From the NCBI GenBank assembly GCA_036874045.1, contig CM072343.1:4670001-4734000 (forward strand): DNA of 64,000 nt, written 5' to 3'. The notes under the pieces are model-generated. The model was not told where the DNA came from. It ran no database searches and was given only the letters and a program-made list of their open reading frames with translations. The position numbers were made by a program, and so were the translations under genes. Source of the stretch: Cymodocea nodosa. Lineage: Eukaryota > Streptophyta > Magnoliopsida > Alismatales > Cymodoceaceae. Shown piece by piece: positions 53,333-64,000 of this stretch (position 1 is the stretch's first letter; each line of letters opens with the position of its first letter).

Positions 53333-53526
53333 CTCTACATTCTCTTCATTCTCTTTTAAAGAAAGGTTAGCTACACCCCAAAGAATTTTGTTAAAGTTCA
53401 GTTCAGAAAATTTTTCAGTACTCCTCTGTAATGAAAATTCCTAAGTGTTCTTACTAATCTTTTAGTACTTAGAAAACAAGTCCATGTGCTCATAAATAAA
53501 TAGTAGAAGATTAATTACATACCAGT

Positions 53527-53766
53527 CTAAAGCTTTCCATTCAATAAATATTTGTTGTCGGATGAAGTCGAATCATCTACTTCTCCTTCCAATTCCTCCA
53601 ACGCATTCTCCTTTCTTTTAAAAGTGTTGGTAACTCGTAAATAACATTCTATTTTATATATATAATGCACATCCATAAAGTGAATAAATCTCATTGCAAG
53701 AACATGTCTTGCAACGTGCATCGTGGTTCCTATTTTTATGGGTACGTGTACCACTACTAATTTCAA
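53527..53766 (-). CDS. Small ORF upstream of displaced gag (Athila C)
   Basis: A 79-residue frame, MKLVVVHVPIKIGTTMHVARHV at the start, ENALEELEGEVDDSTSSDN near the end. A has a similar but decayed sequence at about 650-890. No known domain. Its conservation in A and C says only that it belongs to the element, and coding status is uncertain. Confidence 0.35.
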   Translation of the reverse strand: MKLVVVHVPIKIGTTMHVARHVLAMRFIHFMDVHYIYKIECYLRVTNTFKRKENALEELEGEVDDSTSSDNKYLLNGKL

Positions 53767-53839
53767 ATTTTGGTAACCGCTAAACCGACGAAGTTTCGTT
53801 CATGGTTAAAAGAATAACCGTTCTGCTTAATCCACAAAT

Positions 53840-54015
53840 TAACCTCATTGAGTTACAGATAACTCAACAGAACATAGTCGGTTACTATTGCTAACTCCAC
53901 GGACTAACTTCATTGAGTTACAGATAACTCAACGGAGTGACCCTATATTATATTACTGACCTTGTCGAGCTACGTTTAACTCAACGAACTTACTTCGTTG
54001 AGTTAACACTTAGCA
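53840..54015. promoter_or_regulatory. Dyad cluster between env-like region and gag (C)
   Basis: TTGAGTTA-CAGA-TAACTCAAC occurs twice, with CGTTGAGTTA and TAACTCAACG half-sites. It is the counterpart of 905-1135 in A. From 54060 to 54460 the sequence is AT-rich with no supported gene. Confidence 0.55.
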
Positions 54016-54468
54016 ACCTCTAAGTTTTACTCCTCGTAAGTACCTCTCTACTTTTTTTTTCTTTTTCATTCTGCTAACTAAAATAAAGTTAAATCTATGT
54101 CATTAATGCATCATTCTAATCAAAATTCGTTTAAATTTGAACATTATATAAATATTTAACTTGCAGGTCATTTTATGTTATGCAGAATTTACATTTTACC
54201 TTGCAACATGCAGAAATTTTTAAGCATTTATCCTGTCATTCAACAAATTGTAATTCTGTTAAACATTTATTAATAATCTTCCACAAAATAAATATAACAT
54301 TCCATTCATTTCACATTCAAAACACGTATGAAAAGTACATCTGAAAATTTATATTCATTCATATGAATCAATTTACATTACAATCAAATCAAACATTTTT
54401 CATACAATTCTATACAAGTAGACGAACAATACAATTTAGTCTCTATTCCTAAGTTCATCTACTTCCTT

Positions 54469-56699
54469 CTAGAGTTTTTCTAATTGAAGCTCTAATTGAT
54501 TAATTCTTTCTGCAGCTTTTGTAACTTCTCTAGAAGGTACAGCTATTTCTACAGCTACAAAATTTCTGTATTCTTTCACTGAAATGGTTCTTAATCTGAT
54601 CCTTTTTGATGTCCATTTTGTGAAATCAATACAATCCACCATCAGCAGTGGAATCAAATCTCCATAAAACAATTTCTTCTTTACTGTTTTTAGCTTGGAG
54701 ATAAAAACTATAGTCCAATTTATTTGAATCCTATTTACAACTACAAACGTGGCCTATTTGACAAATTAACTCAATTCTATGTCACGGCCTTGTCGTTGAT
54801 AGACATTTTTAATCAAAATGTTGGCTACCATGTGTGCTTTACCATTTAAATGCTTCAGTCTATTTAATAAAGGCACACCAGGATTGATAGCCAAACTGTC
54901 CTTGATTTATTGTTCTATCCATTCAACAGCAGTTGTACTTTCCAAAATTTCCTGTCCTTCATTCTTTAATCCAAAAATGTTGTGGAGAAGCTTTGGTGTT
55001 ATCTGTACATTAGCTTCCTCCACATTGGAAATTAATTTTCCTTCTGTTTCTCTCAAATTTGCATAAAAAGAGGGCACTAGATTCTAATATACTGCATGCC
55101 CTCTTTCTTGAGAAATAAATTTCAGTAGACATTGGAATTCAAATAATTCTTTGATTTCTTGCATTCCATCGCAATTTACTGGTCTACTGTAAATAATATC
55201 ACAACCCCTAATTTCTTGGTATTTGATATAAGCTTCCTGACTCCAAAAATGTACCTCATTCAGAACTTTTGTTTGAGTCGGGTCAGGAATATGACTTTGT
55301 TGTTCCAAAAGGGTTTGTTCTTAATCTTCCTCTAACATAGGCTGCATTTGAACATGCTCTACAAATTCCTAAATTTTTGCTTCTATCTATGGTGGTGAGC
55401 CGGCAGAACTCTCCACTCTGTCTTGAATTCTCTCCATAAATTATTGAAGAGTTTCTTGCTCTTCAATAGAATCTGTAAAGTTATTTTTGTCCAAATAGCT
55501 TCTTTCAGCTTCTTCATTTTCTGCTGTTTCTTCTTCCTCCTGACTACCAATTTGTTTTGTCACTATTCCTTCTGATTCTGTAACAGATTGGGATGGAGTC
55601 ACAGGCAATTCAGTTTCTGCCCTAATTTCTGTTCTTTCTTCTTGTACAGGCTGCAAACTAATTTCAACCTGTTTTTCTTCTTCTCTTTGCTCCTACTACT
55701 GCAGCTCCTGCTCCTCCTCCGAATCGGATAGCAGGTTTATAAAAATTTGCTCCACAGGCCTTGTTGAAATTGGTACCTCAGATTTAATCTCTTTATATTC
55801 AGGCACTTTCTCTTTTCCTTTCCTTTTTCTGATTAATTGTGCATATTCTTCTTCTTCTTCTTCTGAAATTAAATCTACAAAAGTAAGCTCTACAGGCCTT
55901 CAAGCCACAGGTACTGGCTCTTCCTGTTTAATTCTCTCTATAATTACTAGTCTCGAAGGACTAGCCTCAGCTTCTCTTGCAGCACTTGATTTAGTTGCTG
56001 CTTAATGTTGTTCAACCTTAATTCTGTACTAGGCCCTCAACTTTTCTTCGACCCTTTTTTTCTTAATAGCATCATATAAAATATGTGCCTTAGCTGTAGC
56101 TATTTCTTCGTTATCACTTTGATCTCTTATTGTTTTGACCAAGCTAGTAAACTCTTTCTCTTCTTCATTAGTTCTCGGCCAAGCAAATGCTACTCGTGGC
56201 AATGGCTCTATTGGCTGAACTGGAGGTCCTGACTGCTATTCCTCAGGAACAGGTCTTTCAGCAGTCTATTCTTCCTATTCTCCTGCTCATTACTGCTACC
56301 ATATTTTCCATCTTCCACGACCAACAATGCACCTTTTGAACAACAATCTGGCCTTGCACTGAATTAGCTTTAAGGCTACTTCGTTGTTTGGCCGAATTTT
56401 TCTTTCTTTACTAACTGAAATTTTTGTTGCTACTCTAATTCATGTCTCCATTATCTGTGGTATTTGTATATCCAAATCAACCAAAACTTTCCTTAAGTTA
56501 AAGAGTTTTGATTCTATCTTTTGTAGCCTTTTTTCTCTTGTCGTATTCTGAATCTTTTGCCGCATGTGTCATTCTTCTGATTCCTTCAGAAACTATGTTG
56601 CGTCAACTACCTCTTCCCAGAATTCAAGTGTCATCTTCCTCATCTTGGAGTTACACAACAACACAGAATCGCTCTGATTTCTACTGTTCTAGATTCTAA
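54469..56699 (-). pseudogene. Env-like region (Athila C)
   Basis: The counterpart of 1606-3830 in A. Open pieces: 55441-55656 (acid/Glu-rich: ESEGIVTKQIGSQEEEE), 55084-55308 (the PF20167-type domain: FWSQEAYIKYQEIRGCDIIYSRPVNCDG) and 54469-54672 (WTSKRIRLRTISVKEYRNFVAVE). SIM-like FVDLIS-acidic sequence recurs near 55845-55885. More decayed than A, about ten breaks. Function unknown. Confidence 0.65.
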
Positions 56700-56824
56700 A
56701 TGATTTGCTAGATAATGCCCCCAAAACACTAGGTTTTAGTTTAAATAAGCCCTAAGTTTAGGCGGGTAATCAGGTCATTTCCCGAACCAACTATTACTCT
56801 CTCATCTGCGGTCTTAGCTACAGT

Positions 56825-56925
56825 ACTCCGTTGAGTTACAGTTAACTCAACGAAATAAGTTCGTTGACTAACCCAAGACTCAACGAAGTAAGCTCGTTGA
56901 GTTAAGCGTAACTCAACGGACTTCC
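56825..56925. promoter_or_regulatory. Dyads between integrase and env-like region (C)
   Basis: CCGTTGAGTTA-CAGT-TAACTCAACG, followed by CGTTGAGTTA-AGCG-TAACTCAACGG: the same block as 3985-4085 in A, with the second dyad better kept here. Confidence 0.6.
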
Positions 56926-57273
56926 CATACAAACAGATATAATAATAAAAATACTAAAGATAATAGCTTTTCTAGGTTTTTTTTACCAGTTTAACCAACA
57001 CTATGTTTCGGTCAGACCTAATTTTTTTCTGAAAATTAATATATGTATTTTTTATGTTCCAGTCATACCGATGGATCTGATTGGTTGAACTGCAACGATT
57101 TTTATATTTTATATATTTTTTTAATATTTTTTTTATATATAAACATAAAAACTGATTTCTTACTAAGTAAAGCTCGAGTAGTCCTCTACTCTAACTTCTT
57201 CTATAATTCCAAAGGAGCATTTTGGTGTTTTCAGAATAGGTTTAAGTCTTTGTCCATTTACTTTAAATATATT

Positions 57274-58476
57274 CTAATTTTCAATTTCAATAGCTCCATA
57301 AGGATAAACATTTTGAACTATGTAAGGTCCTGCCCATCTAGATTTCAATTTTCCTGGATGGTTATGGAGTCTTGCCATATAAAGATATACTTCTTGTCCT
57401 ATTTCAAAGCTTTTAGGAATAATTTTTCTATTATGCCAAAATTTAATTTTTTCTTTTTCTCTTACAGTCTCCGAATAAGCTTCATTTCTAAATTCTTCTA
57501 ATTCAATTAATTGCATTTTTCTATTTTCAGCAGCTTGATTTAAATTAGTGTTCAGAGTTTTTAATGCCTAATAAGCTTTATGTTCTATTTCAGCAGGTAA
57601 ATGACAACTTTTTCCATATACTAGCCTAAAAGGTGACATACCTAAGCTCGTTTTATAAGCAATTCTATAAGCCCAAAGTACATCTATCAATCTATTAGCC
57701 TAATCTGTTCTCGTAGGATTTACTACTTTTTCCAAGATTAATTTAATTTGTTTGTTTGCACTTTCTACTTGTCCACTTGTTTGCAGATGATATGATGTTG
57801 CAATTTTGTGGTTTACTCCATATTTCTTCATTAAGGCTTCAAAACTTCTATTACAGAAATGAGTTCCTCTATCACTAATAATAGCTTTAGGTATTTCAAA
57901 TCTGGCAAATATATTTGTTCTTATAAATTGAATTACCACTTTGTTGTCATTAGTTTTTGTAGGAATAGCTTCTATCCATTTTGATACATAATCCACCCCC
58001 AACAATATGTAATTAAATTGATTAGACATAGGAAATGGACCCATAAAATCTATTCCCCACACATCAAAGATTTCAACCTCAACAATAGGATTAAGAGGCA
58101 TCATATTCCTCTTTGATATTCTTCCTATTTGTTGACATCTTAAACAACTTAAGCAATATTTATAAGCATCTTTGAATAATGTTGGCCAATAAAACCCACA
58201 TTGCAGAATTTTTGCAGTAGTTTTCCCTGAACCAAAATGCCCTCCACAAGCTTGGTCATGACAGAAAGACAATATGCTTGGATATTCAGTTTTTGGAACA
58301 CACCTCCTTAAAACCAGATCAAGACATTTCTTAAATAAGTATGGGTCTTCCCAATAGTAATATTTTACTCTTGAGAAAAATAATTTCTTATCCCGTCTAT
58401 TCCAATCCTTAGGTGTTAAACAAGTAACTAAGTAATTAACTATGTCTGCATACCAAGGTATATTGTTGATGGTCAT
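57274..58476 (-). pseudogene. Integrase (Athila C)
   Basis: Open stretch 57700-58476 (258 residues) holds the zinc-binding region (SFCHDQACGGHFG, CLSCLRCQQIG) and the core with GIDFMGPF, SDRGTHFCN and GQVESANKQ (DDE triad). The 57274-57516 stretch holds the tail with FEIGQEVYLYMARLHNHPGKLKSRWAGPY (GPY module). Same protein as A's 4388-5617; broken. Confidence 0.9.
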
Positions 58477-58590
58477 TAATTGTTCATCAGGAAAATTATC
58501 CTTAATTTCAATATTTGATTTTTCTATTTGTAATCTTAATAAATGATCTGCTACTACATTCTCACAACCTTTTTATCTTTAATTTCTAGA

Positions 58591-59647
58591 TCATTCTTGT
58601 AATAATAATATCCATCGGATCAATCTAGGCTTAGTCTCTTTTTCCTTTATTAGATGTTTTAGAGCTGAATGATCCGTGTATACTATTACTTTAGCTCCAA
58701 TTAGATATGATCTAAACTTTTCTAAAGCAAACACAACAGCTAATAATTCTTTTTTAGTAGTTGTGTAATTGACTTGAGCATCATTTAAGGTTTTGCTTGC
58801 ATAATGAATCACTCTAGGAGATTTTTCTATCTTCTTTCCCAACACTGCTCCTACAGCAAAATCAGAAGCATCGCACATTAATTCAAATGGATGGTTCCAA
58901 TTAGGTGCTTGAATTATAGGAGTTGAAATTAAGCTAGTCTTAAGTCTGAAAAATTCTTCCTTGCAAATTTTTTAAAAGTTAAATGGAACATCTTTTAATA
59001 GATTAGTTAAAGTTCTAGCTATCTTGCTAAAGTCTTTAATAAATCGTCGGTGAAAACCAGCATGTCCTAGAAATGATCTAATATCTTTTACTCATTTAAG
59101 TTCTGGTAGATTAGAAATTACTTCTATTTTAGCTTTATCTATTTCTAACCTTTTCTTAGAAACAACATGCCCTAAGACTATTCCTTGTTTAACCATGAAG
59201 TGACATTTTTCCTAATTTAAAACCAGATTTTTTTCCACAGCGTTTTAATATTAGGTCTAAATTTTTTAAACAGACTTCATATAAGTTGTCATATACAGTA
59301 AATCAATCCATAAATATTTCTAAAAAATCTTCAGTCATTCCAGTAAATATACCCTGCATACACCTTTGAAAGGTAACTAGTGCATTGCATAATCCGAATG
59401 ACATTCTCTTAAAAGCATAAGTTCCATTAGGACAGGTGAAAGTTGTTTTCTCTTGATCCTCTAATGCTACTGGAATTTGATTATACCTTGAATACCTGTC
59501 TAGGAAACAAAAATATTCTTGCCCTGCTAATCTTTCCAACATTTGATCTATAAAATGTAAGGGAAAATGATCTTTCCTAGTCACAGCATTCAGCTTCCTA
59601 TAGTCTATACATACTCTCCAGCTTGATTGAATTCTAGTAGGTATCAA
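58591..59647 (-). pseudogene. Reverse transcriptase and RNase H (Athila C)
   Basis: RT open stretch 59303-59647 runs from CIDYRKLNAVTRKDHFPLHFIDQ to TEDFLEIFMD. The RNase H stretch 58591-58878 has [36 protein letters not shown] and [10 protein letters not shown]. Sequence between them is homologous to A but no longer open. Several breaks. Confidence 0.88.
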
Positions 59648-59828
59648 GTCTTGACTTTCATTCCTAATAACTGTTAATCCTGATTTCTTGGGAACTACAT
59701 GGATTGGACTAACCCACGAGCTATTAGAAATCGGATAAATTATATCATTATCTAACCATTTAACTATTTCCTTCCTGACTACTTCTTTAAGGTTTGGATT
59801 TAATCTCCTCTCAGGAATTCTATCAAGT

Positions 59829-60821
59829 TTAGCATTCTCTTCTAAATATATGTGGTGACAGCATAAAGTTGAACTTAACCCTTTTATATCCAGTCATAGT
59901 CCATCCTATTGCTTCTTTATAACTTTTTACTACATCTTTTAATTTAGCTATTTGATCCTCTTTTAAATCTAAAGCAATAATGATTGGACAGGTTCGTTTA
60001 TCTTCCAGAAATATATAGGTTAATTCAGGAGGTAAAAGTTTTAATTCTAAATGCTGCCCATCAGAAGCTAGAGCTCCTAATTGAACATCATCATTTTTTA
60101 AATTAATTTCTTTCAGATCTCCTTCTATATTTATGCTTTCACTTTCTTTTAAAATTTCAGAATTGATTTGCCTATTTAATTCTTCTTGAATCACATCATC
60201 TAACATATCTCCTTCATCCTCTAAAAAGTCTATGGTATGTAAGGACATTTCTAACTCCTCAAACCTTTCTAGTTTGAAAATATTTAATTGAGTATCCTCA
60301 TTACCATATGCTAACTTCATTACTCTAGTTTTACAATTTATAACAGCCCTTGATGTTGCTAAAAATGGCCTCCCCAAAATTAAAGATGTATCACTATTTT
60401 TATGCTTAATTTGTTGGGAATCTAAAATTACAATATCAATAGGATATATAAAATTTTTGATTTTAATTAAGACATCCTCTATTTTTCCTCTAGGGTATCT
60501 TATACTTCTATCAGCTAATTGAATGACCGTACTAGTAGGAATTAAGCCTTCTAATCCTAAGGATGCAAATATATCACTTGGCATAACATTTATACCTGCA
60601 CCTAAGTCTATTAATGTTCTTTCTAAAATGGTATTTCCTATGGTGCATGATATAACAGGGATTCCAGGATCAGATAACTTTTTAGGAATTTGTGGCAGAA
60701 ATAGGGAACTATTTTGCTCAGCTAAAAAGACCTTTCTAAGAACTTTTCGCTTTCTTTTCTTAGTACACCAATCCTTAAGAAATTTAGCACAAAGTGACAT
60801 TTTCTGCAATAGATCTAACAA
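59829..60821 (-). pseudogene. Protease and spacer (Athila C)
   Basis: A 330-residue open stretch. CAKFLKDWCTKKRKRKVLRKV, CTIGNTILERTLIDLGAGINVMP (DLGAG, the aspartic protease site), VIQLADRSIRYPRGKIEDVLI, LILGRPFLATSRAVINC, then the acidic spacer before RT. It is the best-preserved protease of the three Athila copies. Confidence 0.88.
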
Positions 60822-60902
60822 AAGAATGTTAACTTGTACTTTTTCAAAAATTTCTCTGATTTTTTCTTATTTTTCAGGAATTGTTTGTTGTAATCTTTCA
60901 AG

Positions 60903-61190
60903 CTAGGGTGCTAAAGATTTTGACTTCAAAGACTCTTTTTCTTTCAGTTGATTTGTTTGATCATTTTTAGCTTCATTCGCAGATTCAGATTGTTCTTTAG
61001 TGATTTCTAGATTTTCAGCTATTACATTTTCATTATCATTTTGATTTTTACTCTTATCCACCTTCATATCATTTTCATTTTGAGTTCTTGGTGGTATATC
61101 AATTCCAGATCTTAATGTTACACACATCTTCCAGATTGTCGTTACTTTCATGATGTTTTTGTATATCATTTTTGTGATTATGATCTTCAA
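60903..61190 (-). pseudogene. Gag-pol linker region (Athila C)
   Basis: A 95-residue stretch: VTLRSGIDIPPRTQNENDMKVDKSK and the Asn/Glu/Lys-rich spacer shared with A and E. Confidence 0.68.
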
Positions 61191-61644
61191 TTGTTTTTAG
61201 TTTTAAAGTGCATTCTTTAAATTCTCTTGCATCAGTATTTTCTGTTTGCTATATATTTTACAAATTATGCAGGTTTATAACATTATAATTTTCATTGTCC
61301 TGTTGCATAACTTGTATTTTCATTGCATTTTCGTCTAATGCTTTTAATTTTTGATCCAGATCATCTAATTTCATTGCATTCAATTTTTGATCAATTTTCC
61401 TTATGTTTTTTTCAGTTTCGTAAATTATATCCTTTTTAGGTTCTAAATATGCTTCCTTATAGTTTAATTGGTTGACTTCTTGTTGTTAACACATAAAGTA
61501 CTCCAGTTTGTCCATATTTTACTCTATACTATGCTCCAGTCTGTCATAGCTATCCCAAACTTCAGTGTCTCTCATCATATTATACATTCTATATTGACCA
61601 TCAGTTGGGTAAACTATAGGATTCTCATACTCAGCTCTATTATA

Positions 61645-61872
61645 TTAAGGATAATTCATTTGTTGTTCATGGGATCTAACCATCTGTAAACGTCTCAATT
61701 TCAAACAATCAGAAATGTCGTGTCCTTCAGAATTGCAGAATTCACACATGCTAATTACAGGTTTCAGAAATCCTTGAGCACAAGCATATGCCATATTCTC
61801 AATTACAAAAGAAAACACACAACTCTGGCTATTAAAATGAAACAGCTCTAACAGTTGCTTATATCTATTCAA
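61645..61872 (-). pseudogene. Gag zinc-knuckle part (Athila C)
   Basis: A 75-residue stretch, ENMAYACAQGFLKPVISMCEFCNSEGHDISDC, with a complete CCHC knuckle (C-x2-C-x4-H-x4-C) close to the PBS, as in A. Confidence 0.8.
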
Positions 61873-61904
61873 TTCAATTCAATTCAGTTCAATTCAATTC
61901 AATT

Positions 61905-61921
61905 CCCCAGCAATGGCGCCA
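61905..61921 (-). other. Primer-binding site, tRNA-Asp type (C)
   Basis: The minus strand reads TGGCGCCATTGCTGGGG, two transitions from A's perfect site. An AATTC run (61868-61904) adjoins it. Confidence 0.87.
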
Positions 61922-61928
61922 TAAAACT

Positions 61929-64000
61929 TGTTTGGGTTTTCCCAGCACTACACTAGAAAAACTTAGATTTGTTACTTCTATTTTTACTTAGTTAATTTAT
62001 CTTTATGTCTATTCTTTCTTTTAGAAGTAAACAAACAACTTTTAATACAATTTAAATATTAATTCCAATTTGTACTTTAACTACAAGTGCATAGTGTCTA
62101 TTGTATCAGTGTGCAAGTACAGGTCGATCCCATAGGGAATTGCTGACGAACTTGAGAACTGTTTGCTTGTTAAAAATCAAATTTATATATTCAATAAGCT
62201 CTCCGTTGAATTATAGTTAACTCAACGAACTAACCTCATGGACTTAAGTTAACTCCACGAGCCTGACTTTTCTTTCTAATACTACTATTTACAGAAAAAT
62301 TCGGCCTACCATTGGATGATTCCATAGATTGTAAATAACATCAATTAAGCTCTTTAATGCTAGTTAACATTGGATTTATCATTGAGCAATACTAACATTC
62401 AGATAATTCAAACAGTAACCATTAAAATCTTTAAGTCTTTTGAACGAACCAATTTCAGTAAATTGTAAAACTAAAATAACATAAAACAATCACAACACTT
62501 ACAAAGGTAACATTAATCACGATACAACACAAACAATACAACACTCAAATACAACATACAAACATAGATAAATTGTTTTTGGTATTTTTGTTTTAATATG
62601 AACATGGAAATGGGCGAAAGGTGAAATGTAAAGTAATCTCACTTGACAGTAAATACTTCCGACACTACTTGCAACGCGATTACACCACTGAAAATTAAAC
62701 CACTTACAATTCTGTCTCCTCTCCCTATAGAATCGCGAGTCTAGAATTGCAAGATGATCTCCTCTTTAGCATACAGGCATTAACTCGAAGTCAAGGCTAA
62801 AAGCTTTATGATCTCCTGAAATATGAGTCGACGCTTGGTGAAAATGGCTTCCCTTCCCGCGACGCGATCACTCCTCATAGTGGTTGTCAAGCACTGTGTT
62901 TGGCTCGGAATCGACCCGACATCAAGCAAGTATCCTCACAGACCTCCAATGGTTGGTGATTATGGTGTGGTGATGGTGATGATGATGGTTGGTGTGGTAT
63001 TTCAGAGAATTGCGACGTCGATCCTCCTCTACACACACTATCCGCCCATCAATCACACACCCTTCTTCTTTTTTTCTTCTTTTCTTTTATATTTATTTAG
63101 TAATAACTGCTTCTGCTTGAATGGTCGGTTGGATTTCCTTCATTCATATCAACGACGATGCTTTCTTCTCCCTACATGATACGTGTAAACGTGGTTTTTC
63201 TCTTCCAACTATCTGTTCCTGCAATTGCTACAGTGGCATATTAGAAAATATAGAGAAATAAGCTGCTAACATAACGCGTTACCTTAGTGTAATATTCATG
63301 TAACTCAACGCGTACAGTTATGCTAACTTAATGAGTTAAACATGTGCATCTCACGTGATATTCTAAAGCATTTAAATTCAACACGTGCATAAATTTAACT
63401 ATCTGATGCTTAGGTGCATTTCGGATACTTATAAACTTAACTCACCGATATATAACTTAAGTAAATCTACCAGATCTCGACACGTGTCAGCAGCAGTTTA
63501 ATCATAAAATAACATTTCAGAGAGTTGCAGGTCTAACTATCCGATGCTCAAATGCATTTCGGATAGTTACAACTAACTCACCGAAAATCTACTTAAGTCA
63601 ATTTCCCAAAATATGACACGTGTCCTCAACTATTTTCTAAATAAAAAGGGATTTTGGAGAGTTACAAGGATAACTATCCGATGCCCAGCTGCAATTTCGG
63701 ATAGTTATAGATAACTCACCGAAAGTTCACTTAAGTCATTCATTATGGTTTCGGCACGTGTACTTCAGGAAATAATAAAATATTCTCTTAAAACATAACT
63801 GTTCGGCAATTTAAACATAACTATACGATACATATTCGGTCTATTAAACATAACTGTCCGAATTTGTTCGGTATGTTAAACATAATTGTCTGAATGATCA
63901 TAAATCCAGATACTTAAGAATTTCACAGCTTGCAACTTACCGACAGTTCATAAATGTACTAAATTAACATTAATTCCCCCAAATTAAGTAAATTCTTCAA
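61929..64000 (-). repeat. 5' LTR of Athila C (runs off the window)
   Basis: 2072 bp visible, collinear with 9163-11310. It has fewer 42-bp units than the other LTRs (63395-63440) and ACACGTGT or GCACGTGT boxes near 63480, 63617 and 63754, again about 138 bp apart. Confidence 0.92.

Larger units (their letters stand above)
50156..64000 (-). mobile_element. Athila-type element C (right end outside window)
   Basis: From the right: 5' LTR (61929 to the edge), PBS, zinc-knuckle part, linker, protease, RT, RNase H, integrase, env-like region, gag capsid and tail, F-box/FBA cassette, and 3' untranslated signature (50344-50382). No 3' LTR of its own is seen; a SIRE LTR starts there. Its collinearity with A shows this order is a family trait. 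Broken, more than ten breaks. Confidence 0.92.

Noticed and set aside
57043-57501. 152-codon + strand frame rich in Phe and Ile
   Set aside because: It is the shadow of the minus-strand integrase tail of Athila C; hydrophobic content reflects the complement of AT-rich coding DNA.

Overview
The window is repeat-derived plant nuclear DNA. It is strongly AT-rich and consists almost entirely of LTR retrotransposons nested in one another. Three plant lineages can be recognised from their proteins, primer-binding sites and LTR ends: Ty3/gypsy Athila-type (PBS to tRNA-Asp, LTR about 2.1-2.3 kb, FMDD-type reverse transcriptase, no chromodomain), Ty1/copia Tork/Tnt1-type (PBS to tRNA-Met, LTR about 1 kb) and Ty1/copia SIRE/Maximus-type (polypurine tract AAAAAGGGGGAGAT, LTR about 1.2-1.7 kb, extra ORF after pol). 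This points to a seed plant, most likely a dicot; the species cannot be named from this window. There is no rRNA, tRNA or CRISPR array. The only sequence that looks like a host gene is a decayed F-box/FBA gene lying inside an Athila element.

Layout. 1-11431: Athila A on the minus strand, running off the left edge, with its 5' LTR at 9163-11431 inserted into the 5' LTR of B. 11432-19166: Tork element B (+), whose gag is split by an Athila solo LTR (12303-14440, TSD AAAGC). 19167-20411: Tork B' (-), same family, the target of B. 20412-21525: unassigned AT-rich DNA. 21526-30462: SIRE element G (+) with an env-like region and 3' LTR. 30463-32685: SIRE H (-), gag plus 5' LTR. 32686-43265: old Athila E (+), carrying an Athila solo LTR (33036-35362, TSD ATGCC), a short young SIRE derivative (36816-39181, TSD TCTTG) and another Athila solo LTR (40747-42857, TSD AGATT). 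43266-46760: SIRE F (-). 46761-48610: Athila LTR (-). 48611-50155: SIRE LTR (+). 50156-64000: Athila C (-), collinear with A for about 11 kb at about 95% identity by eye.

How the parts work together. All the proteins are the usual retroelement set (capsid, protease, integrase, reverse transcriptase, RNase H) plus accessory ORFs. The A/C Athila family has an odd order: a zinc-knuckle remnant of gag at the 5' end, then PR-RT-RH-INT, then an env-like region with a PF20167-type plant transposon domain, then the gag capsid domain, then (seen in C) an F-box/FBA cassette, then the 3' signature. SIRE G carries the same PF20167-type domain, so the accessory domain is shared across superfamilies.

The most striking signal is non-coding. 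LTRs of all three lineages, and the intergenic gaps inside elements, share a small vocabulary of dyads: CGTTGAGTTA-N4-TAACTCAACG, and TTCGGATAGTTA-N5/6-TAACTATCCGAA. They also share GACTTAAGTGG and ACACGTGT words. One 50-bp block is alignable without gaps (41 of 50 positions) between an Athila LTR and the SIRE G LTR.
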